From positions 1 through 64,000 of the forward strand of contig JAJDCQ010000249.1 in assembly GCA_029260755.1 (NCBI GenBank): a stretch of DNA of 64,000 nucleotides, read 5' to 3'. Both the position numbers and the translations under genes were made by a program. Source of the DNA: Planctomycetota bacterium (lineage in GTDB: Bacteria > Planctomycetota > J058 > JAJDCQ01). Under the pieces are notes generated by a model, which saw nothing but the letters and a program-made list of their open reading frames with translations, was not told the DNA's origin and did no database searches. Positions 16,310 to 26,200 of the stretch are shown one piece after another. Within the stretch, counting starts at the first letter, position 1, and the number at the start of each line of letters is the position of its first letter.

Positions 16310-18751
16310 TCAGCGAGGAGGCGGCGTGCTCGTGACGGGACGGAAGCCGAAGCTGTCGGCCCGGAACTCCGGCTCGCGCGAGTGACGCCGGCCGAGCTCG
16401 GCCACGCCGGGCTGGTTGTCCCAGCCGCCGCCGCGGAGGACGCGGTTGATCCCCCGCGCGGGTCCCGCCGGATCGGTGAGCGCCCCGCGGACGAGGGGCG
16501 CGTGCCAGTCCGAGCACCACTCCCACACGTTTCCGATCACATCGAAGAGGCCCCATCGATTCGGGGGGAAGCTGCCGACCGGCGCGGTCACGCGATGCCC
16601 GTCGTCGCCCGGCGACGCGCCGTGAACGGGCTCGCCGAGGAGGGTCGCGGTCACCTCGTCGCGGAGGTTGGCCGAGCGGGGCGCCGCCTCGGCGTCGTCG
16701 CCCCAGGGCCAGCGCCCCGCCGCGCGGGCGCGGGCGGCGAGCTCCCACTCCGCCTCGGTCGGGAGTCGGAACGCCGCGGCGCCGGAGCGACCCTCCCGAT
16801 CCGAGAGCGCCCGGCAGTAGGCGACCGCGGCGGTCCAGGAGACGTGGACGGCGGGCTGCTCGTCGAGGTCGAGGGGGTGCCCATCGACGTCGCCGCTCGT
16901 GTGATCCGGAACGAGGGCGCGCATCTGCGCGTTCGTCACCTCGGTCGTCGCCACATAGAACGGCCGCGTGACGCGGACGCGATGTCGGATCTCGGCCGAT
17001 CCGCGGTCGAACTCGCCCGCGGGGACGGCGACGAGCTCGAGGCCGACGGAGGTCCGGAACGTCACCGGACCCCCGAGCGCCTCGGCGGCCGCGCGCTGCT
17101 CGGGCGTCGCGCTCCAGGGCACGTGCTCGACGGTGCGAACGATCCGCGCGACGTTCCCGGCGCCATCCTCGGCCGTGACCTCGATCCGGTTGGCGCCAGG
17201 GCGGAGGGCGAGGATCGCCCGAAAGCGGTGACCGCCCGAGCCGTCCGCCGGAGGCTCGAGCCGGGCCGCGAGACGGGCCTCGTCGAGGACGAGCACGACG
17301 TCCGCCTCCTCGGAGACGAGGCCGGCGAGGAAGGCGCGGCCCCCGGCGCCGATTCGCGGCTCGATCGTCAGCTCCAGCCCGGGCGGGGCGACGTCGCGGA
17401 ACACGCGGCGAACGATGCGCGTGAGGTCGCCGTCGGCCGTCGGGAAGGTGACGACGACATCGTTGGCGCCCTCGGTGAGCGAGACCGAGCGCGCGAAGCG
17501 ACCATCGTCACCGACCGAGGTGGGCTCACCGGCAATCCAGAGCTCGGGCGCGGCGACGCCGTCGGCGAGGCGCCCGACGACCTCGACGCGGTCGCGGCGT
17601 GTGACGACGTCGTCGGCGGGAGCGGACACGACGACGTCGTCGCGGGACGCGGGGCGAGTCCGCGATCCGCCGGGAAGGCCTCCGGCCGCCCAGGCGAGGA
17701 GGCCGACGAGCGCGACCGCGGCCGCGCCGAGCCCGACCGCGAGGACGGCGGGCGCGAGGGCGCGGCGGCCGTCGGCGCCCGGGGCGCGCGTCCGCGCGAG
17801 GAAGGCGTCGAGGTCGTCGGCGAGGGCGCTCGCCGTCGGGTAGCGGCGCGCGGGGTCACGCTCGAGGCAGCGGAGGACGATCGTCTCGAGCGCGACGGGG
17901 ACTCCGTCTGTAGACTGACTCGGGCGCCGGAGGTCGGCCTTCATGATCGCCGCGAGCGTGTTCATCGGCGTCTCGCCGACGAACGGGGGGGCGCCGGTCA
18001 GGATCTCGTAGAGCATCGCGCCGACCGCCCAGACGTCGGTCGCCGGGCCGATCCCGCCGGGCTCGCCCTTGACCTGCTCGGGCGCCATGTAGGCGAGGGT
18101 TCCGAGGACCTCGCCGGTCCCGGTGATCCGTCCGGCCTGGCTGTCGACGGCGAGGCCGAAGTCGGTGAGCCTCGCCGCTCCGTCCGGTTCGAGGAGGACG
18201 TTCGCCGGCTTCACGTCGCGATGGACGATCCCGCCGCGATGGGCGGCGCCGAGGGCGCGGGCGACGTCGCGGAGGATGCGGACCGACTCCGAGAGGGGGA
18301 GCCCGCGCTCGAGGGCGGCGTCGAAGCCGCCGCCGGACACGAACTCGACGACGAGGTAGGGCTGGCCCGCCTCCTCGGCGACGTCGAAGATCCCGACGAT
18401 GCCCGGGTGGCGAAGCCGCGCGAGCGCTCGCGCCTCGCGCTGGAACCGGGCGAGGACGCGGGAGCCTCGACCGAGTCTGAGTCGCCCCGGCAGGATCAGC
18501 TTCAGCGCGACGGTGCGGCCGAGCTGCGTGTCACGCGCCTCGTAGACGACGCCCATCCCGCCGCGGCCGAGCTCGCGGACCACCTCGTACCGGCCGATCG
18601 TGAGCGTCGGACGTGACCGCGCCGAGGACGACGGCGCGCTCGCCGCTCCCGTCGACGAGGCCGGGGCATCGTCGTCGGTCTGAAGCGTCGCGCAGAGCGT
18701 GCACGCATCGGGGGCGGGCACCACGCGACCGCAGCTCGGGCAGGGATCCAT
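16310..18751 (-). CDS. Ser/Thr protein kinase with zinc ribbon, Ig-like and FGE-like domains
   Basis: This is an 813-residue transmembrane kinase. Residues 1-25 form a zinc ribbon (two CxxC pairs: CPSC, CTLC). The kinase domain (about 54-318) has LGRGGMG, HRDVKPAN (178-185), DFG and MAPEQ. One membrane helix lies at about 332-356. Outside come two beta-sandwich-like stretches (about 375-540), the first beginning with the DDVVTRRDRVEVVGR region. A C-terminal FGE/SUMF1-like domain (about 546-813) has RLPTEAEWELAAR and NVWEWCSDW. The FGE-like domain has no CxxxxC active-site pair after RVLRGGGW, so it is probably a ligand-binding module. Single-gene unit, divergent from the PilZ-like gene. Confidence 0.92.
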   Translation of the reverse strand: MDPCPSCGRVVPAPDACTLCATLQTDDDAPASSTGAASAPSSSARSRPTLTIGRYEVVRELGRGGMGVVYEARDTQLGRTVALKLILPGRLRLGRGSRVLARFQREARALARLRHPGIVGIFDVAEEAGQPYLVVEFVSGGGFDAALERGLPLSESVRILRDVARALGAAHRGGIVHRDVKPANVLLEPDGAARLTDFGLAVDSQAGRITGTGEVLGTLAYMAPEQVKGEPGGIGPATDVWAVGAMLYEILTGAPPFVGETPMNTLAAIMKADLRRPSQSTDGVPVALETIVLRCLERDPARRYPTASALADDLDAFLARTRAPGADGRRALAPAVLAVGLGAAAVALVGLLAWAAGGLPGGSRTRPASRDDVVVSAPADDVVTRRDRVEVVGRLADGVAAPELWIAGEPTSVGDDGRFARSVSLTEGANDVVVTFPTADGDLTRIVRRVFRDVAPPGLELTIEPRIGAGGRAFLAGLVSEEADVVLVLDEARLAARLEPPADGSGGHRFRAILALRPGANRIEVTAEDGAGNVARIVRTVEHVPWSATPEQRAAAEALGGPVTFRTSVGLELVAVPAGEFDRGSAEIRHRVRVTRPFYVATTEVTNAQMRALVPDHTSGDVDGHPLDLDEQPAVHVSWTAAVAYCRALSDREGRSGAAAFRLPTEAEWELAARARAAGRWPWGDDAEAAPRSANLRDEVTATLLGEPVHGASPGDDGHRVTAPVGSFPPNRWGLFDVIGNVWEWCSDWHAPLVRGALTDPAGPARGINRVLRGGGWDNQPGVAELGRRHSREPEFRADSFGFRPVTSTPPPR

Positions 18752-19013
18752 GGGGCTCCGGGCGGTCGTCGACCTCTCCTGGGGCGAGGCTGACCTTCGC
18801 GCGTAACCTCCTCCGTGTCAACTCGTCCAGCCGAGGACGGGTGGGCGAAAGCACCGCCGGGGAGAGGACTTCGAAAGGCGAGGAGAACAAACCCGCCCAT
18901 CGACGCGTCCAAGAAACCGGGGAAGCCCCATCACGGTAGATGCAGTGGGCCCCGGGAACGAACCCATAGAGCCCGGCGGAGCCCCTCGACGCAGGAAGAG
19001 AACGGATCCAGTC

Positions 19014-19400
19014 ATGATCGAGCGAGAGCACCCCATGCCGGTCGCCCGCCGCCCCCGATCGGGCCGGCGCTTCCGAAGCGACGACGTCACCGGTCGGATC
19101 CGCCACGGATCATCGGAGCAGAGCCACGCGGTGACGATCGGCGAGATCGGCATCCACGACGTCGAGGTCGAGAGCCCCGCGCCGATGCCGCTCGCCCCCG
19201 GCGAGCGCGTCGTCATCGAGCTGCACGCTCCGTCCCTCGGAGCGCCGATCATCGCCGAGGCCCGCGTGATCACCGTCCGCGAGGCCGCCCGCCAGCCCTC
19301 CCGCTACAGCGTGCGCTTCGTCCGCCTCCCGCCCGACGGCGTCCGTGGTCTCCTCCGGCTCGCCGCCGGCGCGCGTCCGGGAGCCCGGCGCGCCTCCTGA
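19014..19400 (+). CDS. PilZ-like domain protein
   Basis: This small protein (128 aa from the ATG at 19014) has the size and strand pattern of a PilZ domain. An Arg-rich N-terminal segment (RRPRSGRRFR) is followed by a beta-rich body, VTIGEIGIHDVEVES, GERVVIELHAP and YSVRFVRLPP. The c-di-GMP signature is only partial. The RxxxR segment is plausible, but the second motif D/NxSxxG reads TIGEIG, so nucleotide binding is uncertain. The frame is open to a GTG at 18945; ATGs at 19014 and 19035 are both possible and neither has an ideal ribosome-binding site. It is divergent from the kinase at 16310-18751. Confidence 0.5.
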   Translation: MIEREHPMPVARRPRSGRRFRSDDVTGRIRHGSSEQSHAVTIGEIGIHDVEVESPAPMPLAPGERVVIELHAPSLGAPIIAEARVITVREAARQPSRYSVRFVRLPPDGVRGLLRLAAGARPGARRAS

Positions 19401-19539
19401 CGCGAACACATCCAAGCGAAGCCGGTCCCGGAGCTTGGCCTCTCCGCCCCCCGCGCGATCGACCCCAGCGAACGCCGTTCGAAGGACCGGCGTCCCTCGC
19501 GTGTAGGGGGAGAAGACGCGGCCCTGGAGAGACCGAGAG

Positions 19540-20310
19540 ATGATCGCGACCGCCTTCCTGATCGCCACCCTCGCCGCCGCGAGCGGGGCGGACCGAGTCG
19601 AAGACGCGTTCGAGCGGGTCCTCGACGCGCGGGGCGCCGGCTACGAGCGGCACCGGGAGGCGTTCCTCGCCCTCGGCGACGACGCGCGCCGCCTCGTCGC
19701 CGCGCGGGCCGAGAGCGATGACTGGCGCGAGGCCACCCAGGCGCGCGTCCTCCGGGGGTGGTTCCGGGAGCCGGAGGCGATGCGGACGATCCACCGGACG
19801 GTTCGCTCGTGGCGGAACGCGCGCGAGCGCCGCACCGTCGAGGGCAAGCCTCGCCTCGAGGGTGCGTCGTTCGGCGGCGACGCGCATCTCTCGTCGCTCG
19901 TCGCCACGGAGCTCCTCTGGAAGCACGCCGACACCGAGACCGACCCGCAGCTCGCGAGCTATCCTCAGCAGTGCAACCTCGTCCGCGAGCTCGCGGCGCT
20001 GCGGAACGACGTCGCGACGTCGCTCCTGGTCTGGATCGCGTCCGAGTGGCCGGCGCCTCCGCTCCGCGCTGACGCCATCACGGCGCTCGGCGAGCTCGAG
20101 GACCGGCGCGCGATCGGCGGCCTCGTCGCGATCGCCAGGTCCGACGCGATCCGGACGCTCCGGCGCCACGCCGTCATCGCCATCGCCAGGATCGAGTGCC
20201 TCGAGGCGCTCGACGCGCTCGAGCGCCTCGCCGCTGCCGAGCTCGATCCCCGCATCCGTCGCGAGGCCGAGGACGGCGTCGCCTGGGTGAAGGTGATCAT
20301 CCCCTGGTGA
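19540..20310 (+). CDS. Exported HEAT-repeat-like protein
   Basis: This 256-residue protein has a short hydrophobic N-terminus that may be a signal peptide (MIATAFLIATLAAASG). The C-terminal part (about residues 150-250) carries HEAT/PBS-lyase-type repeats such as LRADAITALGELEDRRAIGGL and LRRHAVIAIARIECLEALDAL. Such repeats form protein-binding solenoids. The N-terminal half is not recognised. A GAGAG lies just before the ATG. No operon partner is evident. Confidence 0.65.
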   Translation: MIATAFLIATLAAASGADRVEDAFERVLDARGAGYERHREAFLALGDDARRLVAARAESDDWREATQARVLRGWFREPEAMRTIHRTVRSWRNARERRTVEGKPRLEGASFGGDAHLSSLVATELLWKHADTETDPQLASYPQQCNLVRELAALRNDVATSLLVWIASEWPAPPLRADAITALGELEDRRAIGGLVAIARSDAIRTLRRHAVIAIARIECLEALDALERLAAAELDPRIRREAEDGVAWVKVIIPW

Positions 20311-20541
20311 CCCCGCGCGAGATCCTGGACTGGAAGCCGGCGGGCGGCCGCGTCTGAGGCAGGCGAACGGGCGCGCGAAGGAGGGGGCCTCGGGCGGCTC
20401 GGAGCGCCACCCGCTCGCGCCCGTCTCGGGCCGGTGTCATCCTCGGATCGTGGAGAGCATCGGACCCCACCCCATTCGAGACGAGCCTGGCCGCGGAGGT
20501 CGCCTCGAGGCGCGCGTCCTCGCGAGGCCGCGAGCGCGCCC

Positions 20542-21249
20542 GTGAAGCTCGTCCTCTTCGACGTCGACGGCACCCTCTCGCTCACCACGGGCGTCGACCG
20601 CGGCTGCTACGTCCGCGCGTTCGCCGCCCTCGGCATCGAGGGCATCGACACCGACTGGTCCTCCTACCCCTCGTGCACCGACTGGTCGATCGGGGCCGAG
20701 ATCCTGGCGAGGGACGGGCGCCAGGCGACCGAGGAGGAGCTGGCCAGGGCGCGGGAGCGCCTCGTCGCCGAGCTCGACGCGACGCTCGCCCGCGAGCCGG
20801 CCGCGTTCGCCGCCGTGCCGGGAGCGGCGAGCGCGCTCGAGCGCGTCCGGCGTGAGCCCGGCTGGGCGGTCGCGGTCGCCACGGGCGCGTGGCGCGGCTC
20901 GGCCGAGGTGAAGCTCCGAGGCGCGGGCCTCGACCTCTCGTGGGCGAGCTGGGGGACATCGGACGACGCGCCGGATCGCGAGGGCATCCTCGGCGCGGCG
21001 ATCGAGCGGGCCCAGACCGCCCACGGGATCGCGAGCTTCGAGCGCATCGTCTCGATCGGCGACGGGTCCTGGGACGTCACGACCGCCCGGACCCTCGGGA
21101 TCGCCTTCATCGGGGTGGCCGCCGGCGACGGAAGCCTCGCCGAGCTGCAGGCCGCCGGCGCGAGCCACGTCTTCCCCGACTACCGCGACGTCGACGCGTT
21201 CATCGCGGCGCTCGACGATGCGCGGGCGCCGGACCGCGCCCGAGGGTGA
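20542..21249 (+). CDS. HAD family hydrolase (phosphoglycolate-phosphatase-like)
   Basis: This 235-residue HAD-superfamily phosphatase has motif I FDVDGTL with Asp7 (nucleophile) and Asp9, motif II in ATGAW, a Lys in the following segment (VKLRGAG), and motif III/IV IGDGSWDV. A helical cap lies between motifs I and II (about residues 20-95), as in phosphoglycolate or beta-phosphoglucomutase-like enzymes. The substrate is unproven. 2-phosphoglycolate is attractive because the window also encodes glycolate oxidase subunits, glyoxylate/hydroxypyruvate reductase and glycerate kinase, but these are not adjacent. The GTG at 20542 directly precedes the core strand; the open frame upstream to 20434 is not believed. 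Confidence 0.8.
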   Translation: MKLVLFDVDGTLSLTTGVDRGCYVRAFAALGIEGIDTDWSSYPSCTDWSIGAEILARDGRQATEEELARARERLVAELDATLAREPAAFAAVPGAASALERVRREPGWAVAVATGAWRGSAEVKLRGAGLDLSWASWGTSDDAPDREGILGAAIERAQTAHGIASFERIVSIGDGSWDVTTARTLGIAFIGVAAGDGSLAELQAAGASHVFPDYRDVDAFIAALDDARAPDRARG

Positions 21250-21278
21250 GTGAGGTGGAGGCGGACGAATCGGCACTC

Positions 21279-21307
21279 GTGACCGACCGCGGCGTCGCTG
21301 CTATCAT
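21279..21307 (+). promoter_or_regulatory. Sigma-70-type promoter for the AAA ATPase pair
   Basis: A -35 GTGACC (21279-21284) and a -10 TATCAT (21302-21307) are separated by 17 bp, with 4/6 and 5/6 matches to consensus. The start of transcription would be near 21314, with GGAAGG at 21325-21330 ahead of the ATPase ATG. It gives the two-gene unit its own promoter despite the closely spaced upstream gene. Confidence 0.5.
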
Positions 21308-21342
21308 GGCGTAGCTCCACGACCGGAAGGCAGTTGCAACCC

Positions 21343-22614
21343 ATGTCGGACCCAGTGCGCATCACCCAGCTCCGACTGAAGAACGTTCGGACGTTCAAGG
21401 AGCTGACGCTGGACCTCGATGGGCTCACCGTCCTGATCGGCGAGAACGGCGCCGGTAAGAGCACGATCATCGAGGCCTGTCAGCTCCTGTCGTCGATCGC
21501 AACGGCCGAGTCGCGCTTCGGACACGTCTTCGCCGCGATCCACGGCGGCGGCAAGCTGCTGGTTCGAAACGGCGAAGACCACCTCGTGCTGGGTGCACGT
21601 ATCCAGTACGGCAAGGTCACCCTCGACTACGACATTGCGATCGCGACGGACGGCACGATCCTCGACGAGCGCCTCTTCTGCCTGAACCCGAAGACCGCCC
21701 CGAAGGGTCTCACGCTCCTCCGCCATGCGAACGGTGAGGTGACGGTCCTCCACCGGAACGTCGACGTCAAGGTCGCCCCGACTCAGCCCGCGGTCAGCGC
21801 GTTCGGTCCTCGAGGCCCGATCCCCGACGAGCATGGAACCGAGCAGCCCGGCATCGCCTGGTGCCTCGAAGGTCTGCGAGGGATCGAGGTCCACCTGCCG
21901 CCCGAGGTGCTCGCGCTCTGGGCGTCACGGTTGCGAGGAACGCGAACGGAGATGCGGTCAGGCGTCGCGCTGCAGCCGGCAACCGACGGGCTCGATCTCC
22001 TCGGAACGAACCTCCCGAACGTCTACCAGGAGCTCAAGAACCTCGGCTCGGATCACTGGAATCGCACCCTCGGGCTGATTCGTCTCGGCCTCGGCGAGGA
22101 GATCGACGACGTCGTGCTCGGCGCCGACGTCAACGGAACGATCAGCCTCTCGATGCGTCTGCGCGGGGAGCTGGGAGTCGTGCCTGCCGCCGTGCTGGCG
22201 GACGGCGAGCTCGCCTACCTCGAGCTGGTCGCGATCACCCGTCTTCCGCGCGACGCCCGGACCCTCCTCGTCTTCGACGAACCCGACGTTCATCTTCATC
22301 CGAATACTCTCATGCGCGCCGTCGACATCTTCGACGAGATCGCCGAGTCGCATCCCGTGATCCTGACGACGCACAACGACCGCCTTCTCGACTTCATCCC
22401 CGAGCCGAGCCGGAAGGTCGCCCTCTGCGCGCTCGATCGCTCGACGCGTACGACCACCCTTCGCCGCCCTGATCCCGAGGTCCTCGCACGGTGGCTGGAG
22501 CGATACCGCGGAGTCGGGGAGATTCGCGCCGAGGGGTTCGAGGGTCTCGCCTTCAAGGCGACCCCAGTCTCTGAAGGCGCTTCCGGCGGAGGCTCGAGAG
22601 AGTCGCCTCGATGA
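21343..22614 (+). CDS. AAA family ATPase (ABC/SMC-like, AAA_21 type)
   Basis: This 423-residue ATPase belongs to the OLD/RecF-like group with a split ABC-type head. It shows Walker A GENGAGKST (about residues 33-41), a degenerate signature region ADGELAYLELVAI, Walker B TLLVFDEPDVHLHP and the H-loop TTHNDR. The insert between the two halves is too short for an SMC-style coiled coil. Such ATPases commonly work with a nuclease or effector encoded next door. Here the stop overlaps the next gene by 4 bp (ATGA). A TTG at 21334 is the earliest start, but the ATG at 21343 sits better with GGAAGG. Anti-phage defence is inferred from architecture only; no restriction or phage genes flank it. Confidence 0.85.
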   Translation: MSDPVRITQLRLKNVRTFKELTLDLDGLTVLIGENGAGKSTIIEACQLLSSIATAESRFGHVFAAIHGGGKLLVRNGEDHLVLGARIQYGKVTLDYDIAIATDGTILDERLFCLNPKTAPKGLTLLRHANGEVTVLHRNVDVKVAPTQPAVSAFGPRGPIPDEHGTEQPGIAWCLEGLRGIEVHLPPEVLALWASRLRGTRTEMRSGVALQPATDGLDLLGTNLPNVYQELKNLGSDHWNRTLGLIRLGLGEEIDDVVLGADVNGTISLSMRLRGELGVVPAAVLADGELAYLELVAITRLPRDARTLLVFDEPDVHLHPNTLMRAVDIFDEIAESHPVILTTHNDRLLDFIPEPSRKVALCALDRSTRTTTLRRPDPEVLARWLERYRGVGEIRAEGFEGLAFKATPVSEGASGGGSRESPR

Positions 22615-23246
22615 CCGCCGTGGCGGTCGTCCTCTACGAGGACAGCCAGCGCGGAGCCGCGAGATTCCCGCTTCACATGCTCTTCCTCACCTGCATCGCC
22701 GACCGCCGGGTCGGCGAGGAGGGTTGGCCGCCCACGGTCGCCGAGCAGCTTGGCGAGATCATCGCGGGAAACCCTCGAGGCGGAGCCAACAAGGTTCTAC
22801 GAGATCTCGAGGACGCCACGCATCCCATGTACGACGCCGCGCAGCAGGTCGTTGTAGTCCTCGACGACGATGCGCACACGCGCAGCATGGCGGGCCTCGA
22901 GCCGGACGCCAGCGTCGTTGACTCCATCGCGGCGATCACCGCGAAGGCCGGGCAGCCCGACAAGGTCTCGGTGTTCCTGCCGTACGAGAGCCTCGAGAAG
23001 GCGCTCGCGATTCTGAGCTCGGCCTGCCGCGCTCAGGGCGTGGCCGTCGCGGAAGCCGACGAGAGGCGCGCCGTCATCGAGAAGAAACGGCAAGCCCGCG
23101 ACGACATCATCCGACGGGCGACTTACGAAGGCGAGGGACGGAAGATCCGAGCGCAGCTCCTGAGCGAGCTACCCTCGCTCGTTCCATTCATCAACGCACT
23201 CGACGACCTCTCGAAGCCGGCGGACGCCGCCGAGACGCGCGACTGA
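22611..23246 (+). CDS. Possible TOPRIM-like partner of the AAA ATPase
   Basis: This 211-residue protein is encoded by a gene whose ATG overlaps the ATPase stop (ATGA). It is not confidently assigned. The N-terminal strand VAVVLYED with Glu10, followed by QQVVVVLDDDAH with Asp85-87 at the end of a hydrophobic strand, resembles the Glu and DxD metal-binding positions of TOPRIM nucleases (OLD C-terminal, DUF4276, RloB-type). A final strand, VSVFLPYES, and a charged helical C-terminus follow. If right, the protein would be the nuclease effector controlled by the ATPase. Its stop lies 4 bp from the stop of the convergent DUF3160 gene, and both stops sit inside the 12-bp palindrome CTGAGGCCTCAG. 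Confidence 0.55.
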   Translation: MTAVAVVLYEDSQRGAARFPLHMLFLTCIADRRVGEEGWPPTVAEQLGEIIAGNPRGGANKVLRDLEDATHPMYDAAQQVVVVLDDDAHTRSMAGLEPDASVVDSIAAITAKAGQPDKVSVFLPYESLEKALAILSSACRAQGVAVAEADERRAVIEKKRQARDDIIRRATYEGEGRKIRAQLLSELPSLVPFINALDDLSKPADAAETRD

Positions 23247-23250
23247 GGCC

Positions 23251-26200
23251 TCAGCGAGGGAGCCCCGGCGGCTGCGGCGGGAGCGGCTCGTGGCCGCGGC
23301 GCTTCGCCTCGGCGCGGATCTTCACGAGGATGCGGTCGGCGTCCTCGAGCGAGAGGCTCTCGGAGAAGCCGAACTCGTCGCCGAGGACGACGTCGATCCG
23401 CGCGGCGGCCTGATCGCAGCGGCGGAGCTTCCTGCCGTAGCTCGTGTTCGTCTCCGTCTCGTCGAACGTGAGGCGGAAGAGGGCGGGCAGGGCCGCCTCG
23501 CCGCCGTCGAGGATGTGGCGGAGGGCGATGTGGCGAAGGCGGTCCTCGACCTTCTCGCTCCACGCGAGCTCCAGGAGCGCGTCGGCGGACGCCTCGTCGC
23601 CGAGCCTGGCGATTCCCTCGAGCGCGCCCACCGACACGGGCCACTGCCGGTGCCCCTCCTCGAGCACCTGCGCGACGAGGCGGTCGCGGACCTTGCCCCG
23701 GAGCGCGTCGTCGCCCGCGGCGGCCGCTACTCCGACGGCCTTCGCGGCCGCGGCGCGCGTCCGCTCGTCGTCGCCGTCGACGAGGGCGAGCAGCTTCGGG
23801 GCGTCCTCGGAGCGACGGAGCCCGACGGCCAGCGCGACCGCCTGCGCGCGCGTCGGCGCGTCGGTCGACTCGGCGTCGATGATCTCCCAGAGCACGGCTC
23901 CGTCGCGCGCGGGGTCGAGCGCCGTCCCCATGCGGTCGAGGGTGCGCAGGGCGTGGAGGCGGTTGCCGGCGTCGGCGTCGTCGCGCGCCTGGACGAGGAC
24001 GCGCGCCTGGACGCGGCGGCACGCCGCCTCGGTCGGCGTCTCGCGGCTCGAGTCGACCATCGCCATCTGGAGGCGCGCCTGCTCGCTGAAGTACCCGGCG
24101 AGGATCGAGATTGCCTCCTTTCGGAGCCCGGCGTCGTCGCTCTCGAGAAGGGCGGTGAACTCGCTCTCGATCTCGGCGGGCACGCTCGACCAGGCGAGGA
24201 GCCCGGCGGCGAGCGAGCGGGCGCGCGCCGGCTCGACCCCCTCGGGCGTCGCCGTCAGGAGCGCCTTCAGACGATCACGGTCCTGCGGGCCGACGACTCC
24301 GCGGAGCGCGCCGGCGGCCGAGCGGTGGAAGGTGGCGGTCCCGCGCGAGCCCGCTTCGACGACCTGGAGCGGCGCGCGCATCGCCGCGTCGAGGAGCGCG
24401 TCGAAGACGCGCGGCCGGAGCTCGCCGTCGCCGTAGAGGGCGAGCGCCTCGGCCGCCCACGCGCGATGGCGGTCGGCCGCCCACGCCCCGGACTCCTTCG
24501 CCGCGACCTCGCCGGTGACGACCGCGAGGAGCGCCGCGCCGACCCGCGGGTCGCGGAGCTGTCCGACGTCGCGGACGATCTCGCCGGCGCGGATGCGCGC
24601 GACGAGCGGCGCCGCGTCGACCTTCGCCACGAAGGACGAGGTCCACGCAGGCATCGGCGGCGTGCGCCGCGCCTCGATCCGCCGCACCCACTCGGCGTCG
24701 GTCAGGCGCTCGGGGCTCGCCGTCTCGTAGTAGGTCGTCACGCCGCCCCGGTAGAGGGCGCGCCCGCCCTTGCGAAGCGGGAGGACCAGGTAGAGCTCGG
24801 CCGCCGCGCCGACGCCGACCGAGAGCACCTCGCCCGACGCGGGCGCCGAGAAGACGTCGGCGACGAGCCCCCGCTGAACGCCGGGCTGGAGCCACGAGTT
24901 GCCCTCGAAGAAGGCGAGCCGGGCGATGGTCTTGCCGTAGCCCGTCACGAGGGCCAGGTCGGCCGGGTCGAGGTCGTCGCCGGCGATCTCCTTCCGGGCG
25001 ATCGCGGCGAGCCGGTCGCAGAGCCCGGCGACCTCGACGAGGTTCTCCTCGGTCTTCGACGCGCCGCCCTTCGCGAGCGCCTCCCGCTCCGCCTCGCCGA
25101 GCTCGCCCGTGCCGTCGAGCCACGCGGCGAGCATCTTCTCGAGCCGGGCGATGGCCTTCTCGGGGTCGCCCGCGCGCGCGAGGAGGCGCTCGAGCACGGA
25201 CATGTGCGCCCGCATGCGCTCCATCTCGTCGGCGGTCGGGCGTCGGCCGGACGAGCGCATCTCCTGGGCGAGCCGGAGGACGGCGAGGAGCTCGCGCCCG
25301 GTCTCCTTCGGGTCGCCGCGGGTGAAGACGCCGGCGGCGCGGGCCCGGTCGAGCAGCTCGCGCGACAGACGGGCGAGCGCCTCGTAGAAGCGCGGCGCCG
25401 GTTCGACGACGCCGGGCAGGTCGGTCGTCGCGCCGAGGTAGCTGGCCGCGGTCTTGGCGTGGAGGAGCCAGGCGTGGCGGAGCGAGGCCCAGCCGCCGAG
25501 CCCGGAGACGAGGAGCCGGTCCCCCCAGGCGTCGCCCGAGAACAGGGACGCGGGCAGCAGCGGCAGGTCGCCGTCGGTCGGCGCGCCACCCGCCGGCGGC
25601 GCCTTCGCGCCGGCGCCGCGAAGTGGGCCGGAGCGATCGAACAGACCACCCAGAGCGGAGAGGGTCGCGCCGTAGTGCGTCCCCTCGAGGCGCTCGCGGA
25701 ACCCGGGCGCGAGCTCGCGGACGCGCTCGGCGACCGCCGCCCCGTCCGCCCCGTCCGCGGCGAGGTGGGCGCCGGCGCGGTCGCCGCCGAGGGCGAGGGC
25801 GACGTCGAGCCCGCTCGGCAGCCCGCGGCCGGGGAAGGTCTCGGTGAGCTGCTGGAAGAGCCACGCGTCGGCCGTCCGTCGCGACGGGAGCAGGCGCATG
25901 CCCTTGGTCTCCTCGCGGAACGCCTGCCACTTCGCCGGCGGGAGCATCGACGCGTTGATCTCGGGCGCGCGCAGGGCGGCGAGGCGCGCGCGGAGGGCGG
26001 CCATCCTGGCGACCAGGGCGTCCGGCGCGAGCCCGTCGCCGAGGACGGCCCGCGCGGCGGCGCGGTACTCGTCCACCGTGAGGTCATCGGGCGGGCCGAC
26101 GAGCCACGAGAGGAGCTCGGCGTTCGCCGTGTGGCGCTTCGCGAACGCGGCGTCGGCGTCGACGGCGCGGACGACCAGGATCGCGGCCGCCGTCTCGGTC

